Position numbers and translations under genes: made by a program. From Phlebotomus papatasi (lineage: Eukaryota > Arthropoda > Insecta > Diptera > Psychodidae), in the NCBI RefSeq assembly GCF_024763615.1, contig NC_077222.1:8680001-8744000 (forward strand): a stretch of 64,000 nt of DNA. The letters are read 5' to 3'. Shown in pieces: positions 36,788 to 61,516 of the stretch. Every line of letters begins with the position of its first letter. The first letter of the stretch is position 1. The notes below the pieces were generated by a model that searched no databases, was not told the DNA's origin, and saw only the letters and a program-made list of their open reading frames with translations.

Positions 36788-37228
36788 ATGCCCAACGCAC
36801 AATTAATTTTGTTTTGTATACATTTTTTAGACATTTCAATGAGAGTGAGTGAGATCTAGGTCTAGTCATCTTGCTCATTCTCATGTGAAATTTTGAAAAC
36901 ATGTTTATAAACAAAAGTTATTGTGCTCCATAATACTCAACGCACAATAACTTTTGTTTTGTAAACATATTTTTGACATTTCCGTTAGAGTGAATGAGAC
37001 ATAGATCTAGCCATCTCGCTCACTCTTATAGGCAGTTCCGAAAATATTTTTACAAAACAAAAGTTATTGTGCGTCAGGCATAATGCCCTGCGTACAATAA
37101 TTTTTATTCGTACACGTTTTCAAAATGATCTGTGAGAAAGCGCGAGATAACTAGATCTCTGTCTCATTCACCCTAATTAAAATGTTAAAGAACATGTTTA
37201 AAAAACAAAGGTTATTGTGCGTTGGGCA
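36788..37228. repeat. Three tandem palindromic hairpin units
   Basis: Each unit (about 36788-36930, 36931-37082 and 37083-37228) starts with an arm like CAACGCACAATAACTTTTG and ends with its inverse CAAAAGTTATTGTGCGT. A central GAGTGA(A/G)TGAGA / tctcattcac segment is shared. Outer ends ATGCCCAACGCAC / GTGCGTTGGGCAT. Tandem array of a MITE-like palindrome; no ORF. Confidence 0.8.
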
Positions 37229-37456
37229 TAAATTAATTGAAAAATATCATTCGAAATAAATAGAAAATATGCAGATACGACAATAACTGATGCACCTAAC
37301 AAGCTTAACTCAATAATGACTTATCTTGATATTCCTGTAGGGAAATTCTGTAATTTTTGTGGCATTGTCACATATATCAGTTCGACTTTTGACAATGCCA
37401 ATCGAGTTTTTTGCTCATATAACATGAATTCGAAAATACGATGGTTTGATTTTTTA

Positions 37457-37470
37457 ATGAAATCTCTTTA
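37457..37470 (+). repeat. 14-bp target site duplication, left copy
   Basis: ATGAAATCTCTTTA, identical to 37709-37722; bounds the hammerhead-bearing insertion. Confidence 0.8.
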
Positions 37471-37708
37471 TTTTTTGAATGACAAAAAAACACGGATTTG
37501 ACCTAGATCCTTCTCCTCCTTTATTACTCTATATTGTAGACCTGATGAAGGGGCCAACAAGCTCCGAAACGTTGTTAGAGTAATAAAGGAGGAGAAGGAT
37601 CTAGGTCAAAAAAAAAAAAAAGTTAGAGTAATAAAGGAGGAGAAGGATCTAGGTCAAATCCGTGTTTTTTTGTCATTCAAAAATTAATCTACTGACCGAG
37701 CATCTAAT
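37471..37708 (+). mobile_element. Small retroelement-like insertion with hammerhead-like core (retrozyme/Penelope-type candidate)
   Basis: 238 bp between perfect 14-bp direct repeats. It contains CTGATGA (37542-37548), a 5-bp stem GGGGC/GCTCC with loop CAACAA (37550-37565) and GAAAC (37566-37570), the conserved order of a hammerhead ribozyme. About 60-bp near-perfect inverted arms flank this (from 37471 and ending at about 37683). A second partial copy of the right arm (37576-37607) ends in an A run (about 37608-37621). Hammerhead motifs are known in Penelope-like retroelements and in small 'retrozymes' (family knowledge). One extra A before stem II and weak pairing next to CTGATGA leave catalytic activity uncertain. 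Confidence 0.65.
37521..37590 (+). ncRNA. Hammerhead ribozyme-like motif
   Basis: Core residues CTGATGA ... GAAA at normal spacing with an intact stem II. A 2-bp stem III (A69C70 / G74T75 of 375xx) with loop GTT, followed by T, would give a GUU cleavage triplet. The distal stem I can form between ttattactcta (37521-37531) and tagagtaataa (37576-37586), with an asymmetric internal loop. The proximal stem I pairs are poor, so it may be degenerate. Confidence 0.45.
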
Positions 37709-37722
37709 ATGAAATCTCTTTA
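37709..37722 (+). repeat. 14-bp target site duplication, right copy
   Basis: ATGAAATCTCTTTA, identical to 37457-37470. Confidence 0.8.
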
Positions 37723-37805
37723 CTTAATGATATTATGCAAATACCGTCTTGGTTGATTTGTTTAATAAAATTCATTGTCATTTCAATTGTCAGAAATCTC
37801 AAATA

Positions 37806-38148
37806 CAGTCGAGTTCCTCAAATTTGAACTCGTCAAATTTAAACGACGGACGGTTGAGTTCAAAATGCAAAATTTGAGGTTATGTGAAAAAGTTTTGCTT
37901 GGAGTCTGAATTACAACTATTTTTCTCTTTTGTTTCCTTATTATTATCGTATTATATTAACTTCCGCAACAAATTCTATATATTTCATAACGAATTGCAT
38001 TGATATATTCACTAAAGCTGTTTATCTTAATTTAGGGTAAGTGCATTTTACATGAATTCCGTTACGTGTTTTAAAATATCGTTCAAATTTAAGGAGTGAG
38101 AAATGTCATCTACAGGCCCAAAATGTTCAAATTTGAGGAATTCTACTG
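37806..38148. mobile_element. Mariner-like MITE (CAGT...ACTG, TA flanked)
   Basis: TA at 37804-37805 and 38149-38150. Ends CAGTCGAGTTCCTCAAATTT and the inverted AAATTTGAGGAATTCTACTG. 343 bp, no ORF. Same terminal tetranucleotide as 34628-34955 but otherwise different. Confidence 0.85.
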
Positions 38149-38178
38149 TATCTGACTCTTGGTAATACCACGTGAGTT

Positions 38179-38714
38179 TAAACCATTCCTTACCATGGTA
38201 TTATACATCATACGCAAATTGAGTGATTTTAGATTATTTATTCCAGAGCTATTTAAATTCAAATTTCTGTCGAGAATGGATTTTTAGTTACTTTAGTCTT
38301 TCAATTACTTGGAAAAAATAGCCCGACAGAGATGGGAATACATTTGTTGTTCTTTTCTCGCTTCGCAGAAAGTCATGTAAAAATTTTGCTCAAAATGACG
38401 GACGGTAAATTCGACATCCCGTCGAATTTGTTAAAAATTGGCTTTTATCCTCTTTCCTGATTTGAATTCTGGTTGTCAATGTGTTTTCTTGGATAGTTAC
38501 TCTATTTAAATCAATAGAGTTTGTAATGAATTAATGAACAGAATTTAAATTCAGTGACCGCTAAGACGCGTGTTTGAGGGCGGCTCCCTGCGCCAACATA
38601 ATGAATAATTTTTTTTCTTTTGAAAAAATCATCTATTAACCTGTAGGAAACTAATCCCAAAGTATGAACATTCTATCTCAAATATTTCTGGTACAATGAC
38701 TGAATGGGTTAAAT
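38179..38714 (+). repeat. Dispersed repeat family G, copy 2
   Basis: Match to 20516-20944 in the same orientation, with about 100 bp more between 'acttggaaaaaatag' and 'ggcttttatcctctttcctg'. Ends have no clear inverted repeats. Confidence 0.8.
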
Positions 38715-39475
38715 GATAATGTCACTGCTACAGAATCACATTTTCGAAAGAGCTCTCCTGTGACGTAAACGCAATTTGTCATATGAGATTGTAAAAGTGT
38801 TACAGAGTACCTCTCCTTGATATTCTTTTGCTGATTCAAAGAACTGTTGACAAATCAAAAGACTCAAAATTGAAATTTCATGAATAAGTTGATTTTTATT
38901 GTATTACAATCTAGGTGTTTTACATATCTTTATTCACTTGCTCACTTCTCTGCGCTAATCCCAGAGAGATTCCCTTCAATTTATTATCCCATATCCATTA
39001 GACTCATGTTTCAATTATCTCGTCATAAGTAATAATAAACGTAAATTTTCTAATTCAGATATGTGATATATATTCAGTTAATATATTTTTTTTCTATTTT
39101 TCTTTATTATATAATGAGTTATAAGTCCCCTCAAATATTAAATGATTCCTCAAATTTAAGGTATTAGTTTGATTATTTTCGTCTATTTTTTTTACAAGTC
39201 CATTACTTTTTTTCTTGATTTTTTTTTAATATTATTGTTTGGATCATACTCTCAATGTTCATTTGAAAATTAACAAATATCTACATCGAAGTTGCAAAAG
39301 TTTCTGCACTATCTTCTTTTTTCATACAAAATAAGTCCATTTTCTACTCATGTTGTTAATGGATCAAAAGCGCGTTTACAGATTTCTCTTTATCATAAAA
39401 ATGTTCTATTTTATAAAGTTATTACTTGAATGTGTAAAATTGGTTTTGACAAGATTATTTTCTTTTTTTTTGAAT

Positions 39476-39481
39476 TTTATT
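39476..39481 (-). terminator. Poly(A) signal candidate of the zinc-finger gene
   Basis: TTTATT on plus (AATAAA on minus), about 165 nt after the stop codon at 39646-39648. The region 39100-39640 is a T-rich (plus) 3' UTR-like sequence. Confidence 0.4.
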
Positions 39482-39645
39482 CATTGGTTGATTTTTTGCT
39501 GCTTTAGAATTGTTTATGGTTGTTTTTTTTTGGTGTTTAGGAGAGGGATGGTATATGTACACCGGAATTGAAATTTTTGAAGGAGGAGGAATAGGGAGGA
39601 GAGTTTTGATTGTCCAGAGATAAGGAGGTTTTTCTCTGGATTTTC

Positions 39646-54825
<15,180 letters not shown>

Positions 54826-55048
54826 CTGCAAGCATCAAAGGGTGTCCTTACAATGGGGGGTACAGGCTATTTCGACCACAAAACCGATTTTGTGTATCGC
54901 AATGAGACATTGTGTGCCGAAATTGTCTACAAGGAAGAGGGGGTAGTTGGTAAAGATTGGGGGGGGGGGGGGCATAGGGAGTCGCGCAGAGCTCAATTTC
55001 AATTCGAATTTATGTTAAAATCAATAAAACTAATTGAAACAGTCATAC

Positions 55049-55194
55049 ACACATAGCGGCAGGAAAATGTTCGAACGGCACAACCCCGAGCTTGGGTTGG
55101 TAGTGGTGATGGGAGATGGTGGATTTTCCCAACATAGCGACAAAACCGAGAGAAAGAGGAGGAGACGAACAATTGCGGTGCGGACCGAATTTCC
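55049..55194 (-). CDS. Candidate upstream exon of the zinc-finger gene
   Basis: Acceptor ATATTACAG at 55195-55202 and donor GTATGA at 55048-55043. In phase 1 it is open as KFGPHRNCSSPPLSLGFVAM, then LGKSTISHHHYQPKLGVVPF and EHFPAAMC, leaving in phase 0, which fits the next exon's DGQVN. Both neighbours match in phase, but no domain confirms it and it could equally be 5' UTR. Confidence 0.35.
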
Positions 55195-55782
55195 CTGTAA
55201 TATAGATTTCCCTCGCACAATTCCCCTTCACAATCTACACATAAGGAGAGTTAAACATATATGGGCGCCCTTGTACATATCCCACTGCTGGCAGAAATTT
55301 AACGCCGAATCACAAATGTACGACGTCGTTGGTGGTATACCCTACCCCCAAACCACCAATCCGGACCGAAGCACTTCCACCTCATCAGGAAAGTCTCTCT
55401 TCTGGGACGATGGTCCACCCAACCGTCCCCAACCCCCCACCGGGTCTCTACGTCCCTACCCTACCCCTACCCACCGGAATAAGCAATAGATTTTCGCGAT
55501 TCCGTCCCATGCAATATTAGCACAAGTGTTCTAAGGTACTCACAAAAAACATATTGCATAACCAATTTATTCCAGACAGTGCTCACAAAAGGGAGATATT
55601 GATGTAAAATGGCCTTTTCCTAGTAACAATATATATCACTCTGCACTTCTTCACTGCATCACATTAATTCACAACACACCCTAGCTCCACTTTTGCACAA
55701 TCCCACAGAGACCTAGTCCTTAACTAAGATACAAATGTACCGTGGTGCTTTCCACCCAACTTGCCTCTCCTGCAGCACTTAC

Positions 55783-56008
55783 AAGCGTCAATATTAAATT
55801 GTGTGTACAATTCGACGGCAAAAGTGGTGTCCTTCACCCCAAAGGGAGCTGCACAGTGTTCAACATTTAGGGATATATCGTAAGGGAGGAAGAAATTTCC
55901 GCGCGCGCGACGTACAAGCGCCTTTCTCCGTTTGAGTGTCGTGCCGCCGTCCGTCAAGCCCGAGTCGAAGAAAATTTCCTGGCTCACCACCGAAGCGGCG
56001 GCAGGCAT
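55783..56008 (-). CDS. Candidate first coding exon of the zinc-finger gene
   Basis: ATG in a good context (GGGAAAATGCC, 56008-56006), open for 75 codons: MPAAASVVSQEIFFDSGL, LKRRKALVRRARGNF, NVEHCAAPFGVKDTT, ending before a perfect GTAAGT donor at 55782. Leaves in phase 1, compatible with the candidate exon 55049-55194. The island is GC-richer than the window and includes a GCGCGCGCGA run, as expected for a 5' end. It may instead be an untranslated first exon. Confidence 0.4.
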
Positions 56009-56308
56009 TTTCCCATCCCCAGCCCTCTCCAAGCAGTCCCTTTCCCTCCCAATTGCCGACATACACATTACACATAACACACATACACATACGTCATGTG
56101 GATGGTGTGTTCATAAACCGATGTAATTTATAAACGGCCTCACCACCATTCTACTCCCCCTCGGCAATTTCCCTCCCTTTCTGATATGAGCTCAATGCGG
56201 CGCCCAGGGTCGTACGTAGGACTTGTAAGTTTTCCGGGATTGTGAGTTTGGGAGAAAAAGGTATTTTAATAGGTCAGTTTAAAGATACGTCGTTTTTCGA
56301 CACTAAAG

Positions 56309-56462
56309 CGGTCTTCAGACTAAAGGCTTAGGCCGGCTTCAGACCTAAGGTTTAGCCCAGTTCCCGATAGTCTCGAAATTCAAAATAACAACCAATTTCA
56401 TTAAGAAGAAATTAGAGAAGTTAAGCGATATGGCTAAGCCTTAGGTCTGAAACCCGTATTAG
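56309..56462. mobile_element. MITE family C, copy 2
   Basis: Left GGTCTTCAGACTAAAGGCTTAGG followed by a repeated GGCTTCAGACCTAAGG; right GGCTAAGCCTTAGGTCTGAA. About 150 bp with the family's 'gtctcgaaattcaaaat' interior. Confidence 0.75.
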
Positions 56463-57500
56463 CCTAGTTCCCGAAGGTCTCTACACTGACAAGGGAAGTA
56501 TTCGGACCTTCGGACGAATTTCTTTATGAAACTTTGCATATTACCTAATTTGGGCACGACAAATACGATGGTGATAGCAAGAAACCTTGCAATTTGTTGT
56601 GTCACCCGTTACAGGGGGGGTGTTTGGGGGACAAAATTCACATTTTTGGCTGTAGGAGCCAGAGGGTTGAAGATAGCGACTTGGGGTCTTCGGGTGACCC
56701 CGCCGTAAGTTGACCTGGGGAATCTAAATATGACCTTTGTTTTTCCTCCACCCCTCCCCTTTCCCTAAAAAACACGTTTTTTGTAATATCTCGAAAACTA
56801 CTCTTCAGATAATTTTCACTAGCTGATATATTTTAGACCTTGTCCAGACGGATATTTCGTCCATACATGCCAATGACCTTGAAAAATTCCTTCATGGTGT
56901 TTTTCAAGGTCAAATGTACTACGCTCAAAAAAATCACTTTTTTCAGACAATTTTATTAAAGTATAATTTTTTAAGAACCCTAATCGATTGCTTAATCAAT
57001 ATAAGCCAATTTAAGCCACTTTAATACCATTGACACGCTTTTGACATTTATATATATTTCAAATCCAAATGTCATTTTTAAAAATATTTATATTTGATTT
57101 GACATCTAATATTTGATTTTGACTGATTTCCTTAAGTAAGACATCATGGTAATGAAATTTTCATGAAATTTGTGAAATTTATGAAATTTTATGAAACTTA
57201 TGGAAATTTAGTGGATAATGTTTTAACGACTGCTGATTAATAATTTTAAATTTATAACATGGATTATTATTCGTAAATGAAATGAAATGAGCTATATTAG
57301 GAGAAAACCAACATCTATTACGACAATAATATATTGTATTTCAAGTATAGAAAAAGATCTATATGTAATCATGAACAAAAAATGCTACTTTCTGGAAGGC
57401 ATAATTTTCAAAACTAAATATTTTAAAGTCATACTAAATATTTTTAAAAGCTACGCAGATCCATCACAAAATGGTAAAAAGTATATTTAAAACAAGTGTA
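56463..57500. other. Intergenic DNA, GC-richer patch then AT-rich, no gene seen
   Basis: 56520-56760 has G-runs and C-runs without a convincing exon. 57130-57210 repeats 'atgaaatttatgaaatt'. Confidence 0.4.
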
Positions 57501-57504
57501 GTTC

Positions 57505-58292
57505 AAGTATAAAACGACTAACCCTGTCCTGCAAATAGCTCAAGTATAAAATGGTTAAAGAAAACGCTACAAATACGCACAGCTCAATCATAAAACGATT
57601 CACTTTGCGTTTAAAACACGCACATCTTTATCATAAAACTAGTACAGCTTGAAACATAGAACGGTTAAGATTGTGCTTAAAAATACGAACAACTAAATCA
57701 TAAAATTCTCAGGATTGCGCTAAAAATTACGCACAGCTGGATTATAAAACGGTAAATGCGCTTAAAATCACACACAGCTCGATCATAAAACGGTAAAGGC
57801 GCTTAAAATTACGCACAGCTCAATCATAAAACGGAAAATGTGCTTAAAATTACGCACAACTCAATCATAAAACGGTAAATGCGCTTAAAATTACACACAG
57901 CTCAGTCATTGGTAAATGCGCTTAAAATCACGCACAGCGTGATCGTGAAACGACAAATGCACTTTAAATCACGCACAGCTCAATTATAAAACGGTAAATG
58001 CGATTAAAATCATTCACAGTTCAATCATAAAACTGTAAATGCGCTCAAAATCACGCACAGCACAATCATCGGTAAATGCGCTCAAAACCTCGCACAGCTG
58101 AATTATAAAACGATTAAGATTCTCAATCATAAAACGGTAATTGTGCTTAAAATTACACACAGCTCAATTATAAAACGGTAAATACGCTTAATATTACGAA
58201 AAGCTCAATCATAAAACGGTAAATGCGCTTAAAATCACGCACAGCTCAATCATAAAACGGTAAATGCGCTATAAATCACGTTACGCTATAAA
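57505..58292 (+). repeat. 41-bp satellite array
   Basis: About 19 tandem units of a 35-42 bp monomer: cggtaaatgcgcttaaaat + cacgcacagctcaatcata + aaa. Units in the middle and right (57730-58280) are the best preserved; some lack 'cataaaa'. Degenerate at the left edge. No ORF. It is not a CRISPR array because no unique spacers are present. Confidence 0.9.
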
Positions 58293-58394
58293 TCAGTTAC
58301 GGATCTTAAAGGTAGCATAGTCTGAAGATTTAGCTTCAGACCGTTGCAGATAAATATAAAGAATTGGAATCTATCGCCAAGCCAAGCCGAATAA

Positions 58395-58640
58395 GGTGTT
58401 TGAGGGTCCGTAGATGCGAGTAACTTTGTCCTCCGTGGTTGACTTTGACCTTTGACCCCCTTCTGTTCGTAAACTTTTTTTAAAATTCTAATGCTTAAGA
58501 ATGGGCCTCACCGATCAGACATGGTATATTGTATCGGTAAAGACCCTCCTCAAGTGCTATAATTAATGAAAAGCTTTCGAACAGAAAGGGGTCAAAGTCA
58601 CCCGTAGGAGACAAAGTCACCCGCATGTACGGTACTTGTC
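58395..58640. mobile_element. Dispersed repeat family E, copy 2
   Basis: Matches 18418-18597: 'ttgacccccttctgttcgta', 'taagaatgggcctcaccgat', 'tatcggtaaagac', then the inverted 'gaacagaaaggggtcaaagt'. So the ends are inverted copies around a central ~100 bp. No ORF. Confidence 0.7.
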
Positions 58641-58796
58641 CATAAGGGATCAAAACTCCTGATATAGGCCTACAACTTGGAATTTCAATCCAATTCACAC
58701 GGAGGATAATATGTGGAATTATTTTCCAAATCATAAAAAAAAGTTTCCCTTTGCCTGAAACGCGAATGCAATCATGGCAGTACATATGACGCTTTT

Positions 58797-58845
58797 ATCA
58801 ATTCCGGATTTCGGCTTTCAAGATTTTGACCGGGCCAATCCAAAT
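58797..58845. repeat. Single-unit remnant of the GGATTTTGGCTTTC repeat with terminus
   Basis: ccggatttcggctttcaag + attttgaccgggccaatcc ends with the same ATTTTGACCGGG terminus as 63935-63950. Confidence 0.6.
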
Positions 58846-58919
58846 ACGAGTAATGAAAAGAAAAACACGAATGGTAAGGTATTACTAGGTTTCTCTCACT
58901 TGCGTAGATTTTCTAAATA

Positions 58920-59290
58920 AGGTAAAGGCCCTGTAGTGGGACGGTTCCTCAACTCGACCAGTGGAATTATTTATTTAAGCATTTTTTAACGTTTTAATTT
59001 TGGTGAATTTCTATGAAATTTTAATAGATTTGCATTATTTATAATGTAATGGACCTTATAATGTTAGACAGATTAGACCAGAGGCGTGCAAGAACCGTTG
59101 AAACCGAATAGACGTCAAATGAAACATGTACGCCAAAGCTCAAAACGCTACCAGAACAAACTTATTTTGACGTTTCTTCGTTTTCAAACGGTTCTTGCAC
59201 ACCTCAGGATTAGACCATACTATAGCAAATCTAAGTAAATTGAATAAATAATCTCACCGGCCGAGTTGACAACTACTTAAAGAGTAAGTA
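58920..59290. mobile_element. Second copy of the AGGTAAAGTGCCC hairpin, with a hAT-type MITE inside
   Basis: Left AGGTAAAGGCCC preceded by TA; interior 'ggtgaatttctatgaaatt', 'ggaccttataatgttaga' and the right-arm piece 'ctcaccggccgagttga' match 53446-53674. The right terminus is lost. A 129-bp element with 8-bp duplications is nested at 59079-59207. Confidence 0.7.
59079..59207. mobile_element. hAT-type MITE with perfect 8-bp target duplication
   Basis: GATTAGAC on both sides (59071-59078, 59208-59215). Ends CAGAGGCGTGCAAGAACCGTT-like: left CAGAGGCGTGCAAGAACC, right inverted GGTTCTTGCACACCTCAG. Inner arms GACGTCAAAT / ATTTTGACGT. 8-bp duplication and CAGAGG-type ends are typical of hAT. Confidence 0.88.
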
Positions 59291-59882
59291 AGAGTATAGT
59301 GTTTTCCTAACCACAATCATATGAAACAGCGTGGTTTGTATGACGTAACCAGAAATATGCGAAGATAGGAATATACGATGACATGGTACCCCGTCCTTAA
59401 GACTCATAATGGACCGGTTCACAAACCTAGATCAGGAATCTAGATCATTAAAATTCCTTTCAAATTCCTCTCTCCTTTAAGAGTTTAATACAAATTGCTT
59501 CTAGGGCCCCCCTTGATTCGATCCTGACACGTGTTCCTCTTCATTGTAAGGGAGGCACGAGCCAATGGGGAGCTTCATATGAAACAGTGATGGATTCATC
59601 TTCTGCATTGCTTTCTGTTTTCGATTTTATTGATACAACAAAGTACTTGTGCAATTTTGGTAGATCCGTCACTGAACACTAACACGTTTGATGAGCATTT
59701 TCGTGCATACAGTGACTATGTAGGGCCGCAGATTGGCAGCGAAAGTGATTATTATTTTCCCACCCTCCTGCGGAATTCTCCGAAATGGTATTAGGGGCTG
59801 TGAGGGATGAGGTAGGGATGTGATTCAAAATTTTCCAGATGCAGGACTACATGGGGTATGCAATTGACTTAGAAGATGGTAC

Positions 59883-60046
59883 ATTGTGTATGTGGTGGTG
59901 GATGGGTGGTAGTTCACATTGTCTGCATTGACCGACAGCGGACACTTCCGTGACTGGGGGTTGCACGAGGGTAGCCAGGAAGAGAGAATCGACGTCGCCG
60001 CAAGGCAAGGGCCACCCTGGTGTGTGTGTCCCTTTAGGTGCACTCA
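59883..60046 (-). CDS. Candidate far-upstream exon, probably of the zinc-finger gene
   Basis: Very strong acceptor (long pyrimidine tract ending CTGCCTCTAG, 60047-60084), then in phase (S)APKGTHTPGWPLPCGDVD, SLFLATLVQPPVTEVSAV, GQCRQCELPPIHHHIHN, ending at a weak GTACCA donor at 59882. That donor leaves phase 0, which would join directly to DGQVN at 54825. Later donors (GTCAAT, GTAGTC) are possible but give other phases; a stop follows at 59847. The CRQC pair and His run are notable. No confirmed domain; the exon would belong to a longer isoform whose start is beyond the window. Confidence 0.5.
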
Positions 60047-60089
60047 CTAGAGGCAGGATGTAGGGTGTTAGGGGGAGGGAGTGGTACAG

Positions 60090-61295
60090 TATTTACAGTC
60101 GCAAGCAAATATGTATAGTTATTCCTCATACCACCCTCATGTCCCCTCCTCATACTGAGCATGAGTCTGGGGTGAAGGATCAATACAACGTCCCTCCGTC
60201 GAATTTCGAGAGCCGCGTTCTCGATCCCCCCATTCGGCATTTTACATGGAAAGGCATACATACACATCTCAGAAAGTCCCAAGTCAGGAAAATTCTCCTC
60301 TCTCTCTTCTGGGATTTTGGTGTTTGTGACAACGAGCCAAATAAATAGACTATCTGATATAGATTACAAAAATTGTGTACAATGTACTTACAGCGAAAGG
60401 TATGTAGTAGCTTATTACATAAAATAAAATAAAATTGAAAAAAGAAAATCGGGGAAGAGAGAAAAAAGGCATTCTAGAGTGTTTTTATTGATTTAAAGTG
60501 TACAACATACAACAGCGACATTGGCAGTTAGTGGAAATGAAGAGAAAAATTTTCACCCACAAGGGTGGTAACTCCGAGGGAAAACTTTATAGTCTATGTA
60601 TGTCTTTGGGCTCTGTGGGTGAATACATTGCAAAACGAATTAGAAATTATTGATTTGATTCAATCGCAGAAATTAACCGGCTAGAGGAATTTTTTTTAAA
60701 AATTTGGTGGAAAGCGTAAAGTCAGAAGAACAGGAATATTCATATTAGGATTTTTGGTTTTTTTCAAAAACGTAAGGTTTTTTAGTCAATCTATTGGTGT
60801 TTTCGAAATATTTAAACCTAACTGCTACACACTAGAATAATGCTATCTGTGGTAACTACATATGTCTTCCTTGCAATATTCCAAGTAGAGAGTATAGATA
60901 GGTAGGTAGAAATAAAAAATAGAACAAAATAAATACTCACAGAGAGGATAATTTTGATTAATTTTATATTCAAAATCAAATTAATTCACTTCTCTTTGAT
61001 CTTTTTAATCCGTACCTTATCCTTTCATATAGATCTGAAGGTTATCGGCTTATTATGATGAATACCTTATTATAAAAAAATATTTTACAATTAAAATAAT
61101 AAAATATTTATACTTAAAAAATCGATCAATATCAATTATATTTACACGTCATTACTATTTAAAACGATCCAATCTTCTTAAAGATTCTGAAACTTATTTT
61201 AATATATTTTTTTGTTGTTAATTTTTGAATTTGAGAATAGAGCTATTTTTTTATTTTTAACCGGAGAAAGCCGGTTTTATTAGATAAATTCTATA
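60090..61295. other. No gene recognised
   Basis: First 250 bp are GC-richer (possible intron or exon flank of the minus-strand gene); the remainder is AT-rich. The short open frames here have no splice support. Confidence 0.4.
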
Positions 61296-61297
61296 TA

Positions 61298-61515
61298 GGG
61301 GAATGTAGGCATGGTTCGCACAGAGTGAACCTTCAAACGATGCGAATTTTCTCTTTGTTTGCAAAGAGCTCCCCTACCATTTCTCATCTCGTTTCATGAG
61401 CTTAATAATTATCTATCTTATGGCTAAGAAATGACGAACTGGCTCTTTGTAAACAAAGAGAAAATTTGCGTTGCTTGAAGGTTCACTCTGTGCGAACCAT
61501 GCAAACATTTCCCCT
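61298..61515. mobile_element. TA-flanked hairpin MITE (GGGGAATGT type)
   Basis: Left GGGGAATGTAGGCATGGTTC and right GAACCATGCAAACATTTCCCC inverted, TA at both sides. The arms continue with GCACAGAGTGAACCTTC / GAAGGTTCACTCTGTGC and pair over about 70 bp. About 218 bp. Confidence 0.85.
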
Positions 61516-61516
61516 A

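Noticed and set aside
55034..55489. 151-codon plus-strand frame with a proline-rich end
   Set aside because: Lies in the GC-rich 5' island of the minus-strand gene; no domain or splice support, and its Pro run comes from C-rich low-complexity sequence.
57505..58292. Regular repeats suggesting a CRISPR array
   Set aside because: Monomers are contiguous with no unique spacers, and the context is a eukaryotic, intron-containing genome.
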